Shown piece by piece: positions 62,956-64,000 of a stretch of 64,000 nucleotides of DNA. Origin of the DNA: Lota lota (lineage: Eukaryota > Chordata > Actinopteri > Gadiformes > Lotidae). Both the position numbers and the translations under genes were made by a program. Location of the stretch: positions 612,501-676,500 of the forward strand of contig JACYXH010000477.1 of NCBI GenBank assembly GCA_026745465.1. The letters run 5' to 3'. Under the pieces are notes generated by a model. The model did not search any database. It saw only the letters and a list, made by a program, of their open reading frames with translations, and was not told the DNA's origin. Numbering within the stretch: position 1 is the first letter of the stretch; each line of letters opens with the position of its first letter.

Positions 62956-63796
62956 ATGGCAGTCTCTGAACTGTATTCAAAGGTAAGTAAAGTATAATAA
63001 CGTTACCATAATAATAACTTACCGTTCCCTATTTATTTTTTTTCCAAACTATGTAATGCCTTGTCATCCAGTAATAAATACGTTGACTTTTAAATCGTCA
63101 TTATTTGTGTCCTGGCTATTCAAGTAAATGTTTGTAAAAGGTGTTTAGTGTAGCCCATCGAAGTGTTTATTTTGGGGACCTTTTCACCAGTTTGCCCGAG
63201 TATGGCTCCCCGATCCAGTGGAGGTTTGGAAGTCAGCGGAGCTCACCAAAGCCTACGCTCCCGGCGACAAAGTTTTATCATTACAACTGGAAGATGGCAC
63301 GGTGAGAGAGCGTGTGTAGTGAATGTTATGCAAAATAGACACTCGTGCAGAATTACACTACTCCTCGAGTATTTCACCGTGTAAGGTTAGACATAGAGAA
63401 CAATTGTACACTGCACATTCGATGTATTCAATATGTTATTCAGATAGGCCTATAATCTCGCGTTTTTAGTCAAAGCTGTTGGTACCTGCCGCTATTATAT
63501 CAAGTTTGGGCTTGCGTGGTATGGAAACGAGGCCACAACAGTGGTACAGAAAAACGTAGGCCTAAGAAAAGGGAGACATGCATACATGTCTCACCTCCTA
63601 ACCTAACCTCCTGCATGATTCCAGGTGTTGGAACACAGAATAGACCTGAAAAGCAACAGTTTACCACCCCTGAGAAACCCTAAAATCCTGGTGGGGGAAA
63701 ATGACCTGACAGCACTGAGCTACCTCCACGAACCGGCCATCCTGCACAACCTTAAAGTGCGCTTCACAGACTCCAAGTTAATTTACACATATTGTG
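62956..63796 (+). CDS. myo5a: Class V myosin heavy chain, N-terminal exons (probably myosin Va)
   Basis: Actin-based processive motor that carries organelles. Three exons are present: 62956-62982, 63191-63301 and 63625-63796 (ends in phase 1 at TGTG|GTAATG). They encode the first 103 residues; the rest lies beyond the right edge. [18 protein letters not shown], then [28 protein letters not shown] and KLIYTYCG are the class V N-terminal SH3-like region and start of the motor. The P-loop is not yet reached. ELYxKFARVW and [10 protein letters not shown] resemble MYO5A, while LEDGT and SLPPLRNP resemble MYO5C. Tandem placement behind arpp19, as in human, decides for MYO5A, though MYO5C is not excluded. 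Bases after 63796 are intron. Confidence 0.85.
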
Positions 63797-64000
63797 GTAA
63801 TGAGCCCTTCTCTTGTGTGACTCACTATCATTGTGCCACTGTAGACGTTGGAGCCTTGTTCACAGTGCAGTATGACACAATAAAACGATATACAGCTGAT
63901 TATTGAGGCTCACCAAGAATGCACTCAACTACTCATTTACTTATGGTATTAGTAAAGCTGATAGAAAATAATATGAAATGGGAAATATGAAACCACATGT

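Overview
This is vertebrate nuclear DNA, almost certainly from a teleost fish. Coding sequence is split into short exons with GT-AG introns. The introns carry very many dinucleotide repeats (CA/TG runs up to about 130 bases), long G and C runs, tRNA-derived SINE copies and MITE-like elements. The dense short-tandem-repeat load resembles gadid fishes, but the species cannot be fixed from the sequence alone.

Seven protein-coding genes can be read. Two lie on the minus strand: cgnl1 (paracingulin; 8860 down to about 633, its 3' end outside the window) and tcf12 (E-protein HEB; 20387 down to 11869, short 'Alt' form, 488 aa). Five lie on the plus strand: rfx7 (26688-35434, 1519 aa), prtg (protogenin; 40616-55075, 1196 aa), rsl24d1 (57714-59340, 164 aa), arpp19 (60710-61683, 112 aa) and the first three coding exons of a class V myosin, most likely myo5a (62956 onward). 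I placed exon edges by following splice sites and reading phase; in tcf12, rfx7, prtg, rsl24d1 and arpp19 the reading frame closes from ATG to stop with no frameshift.

Gene order and relative orientation (cgnl1, tcf12, rfx7, prtg, rsl24d1, arpp19, myo5a) match human 15q21 as I remember it, with many intervening human genes absent. It looks like one compacted, fractionated copy of that ancestral block. The genes do not form a pathway: they cover a junction scaffold, two transcription factors, a cell-surface receptor, a ribosome-assembly factor, a mitotic phosphatase inhibitor and a motor.

The most interesting observations are: an intron in the rfx7 DNA-binding domain with all the hallmarks of a minor-spliceosome (U12) AT-AC intron; a GC-AG intron in prtg; a tcf12 locus where only the alternative first exon is visible; a roughly 315-bp foldback element; two back-to-back perfect hairpins in a prtg intron; and long amino-acid homopolymers in rfx7. 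No wholly new gene system was seen.
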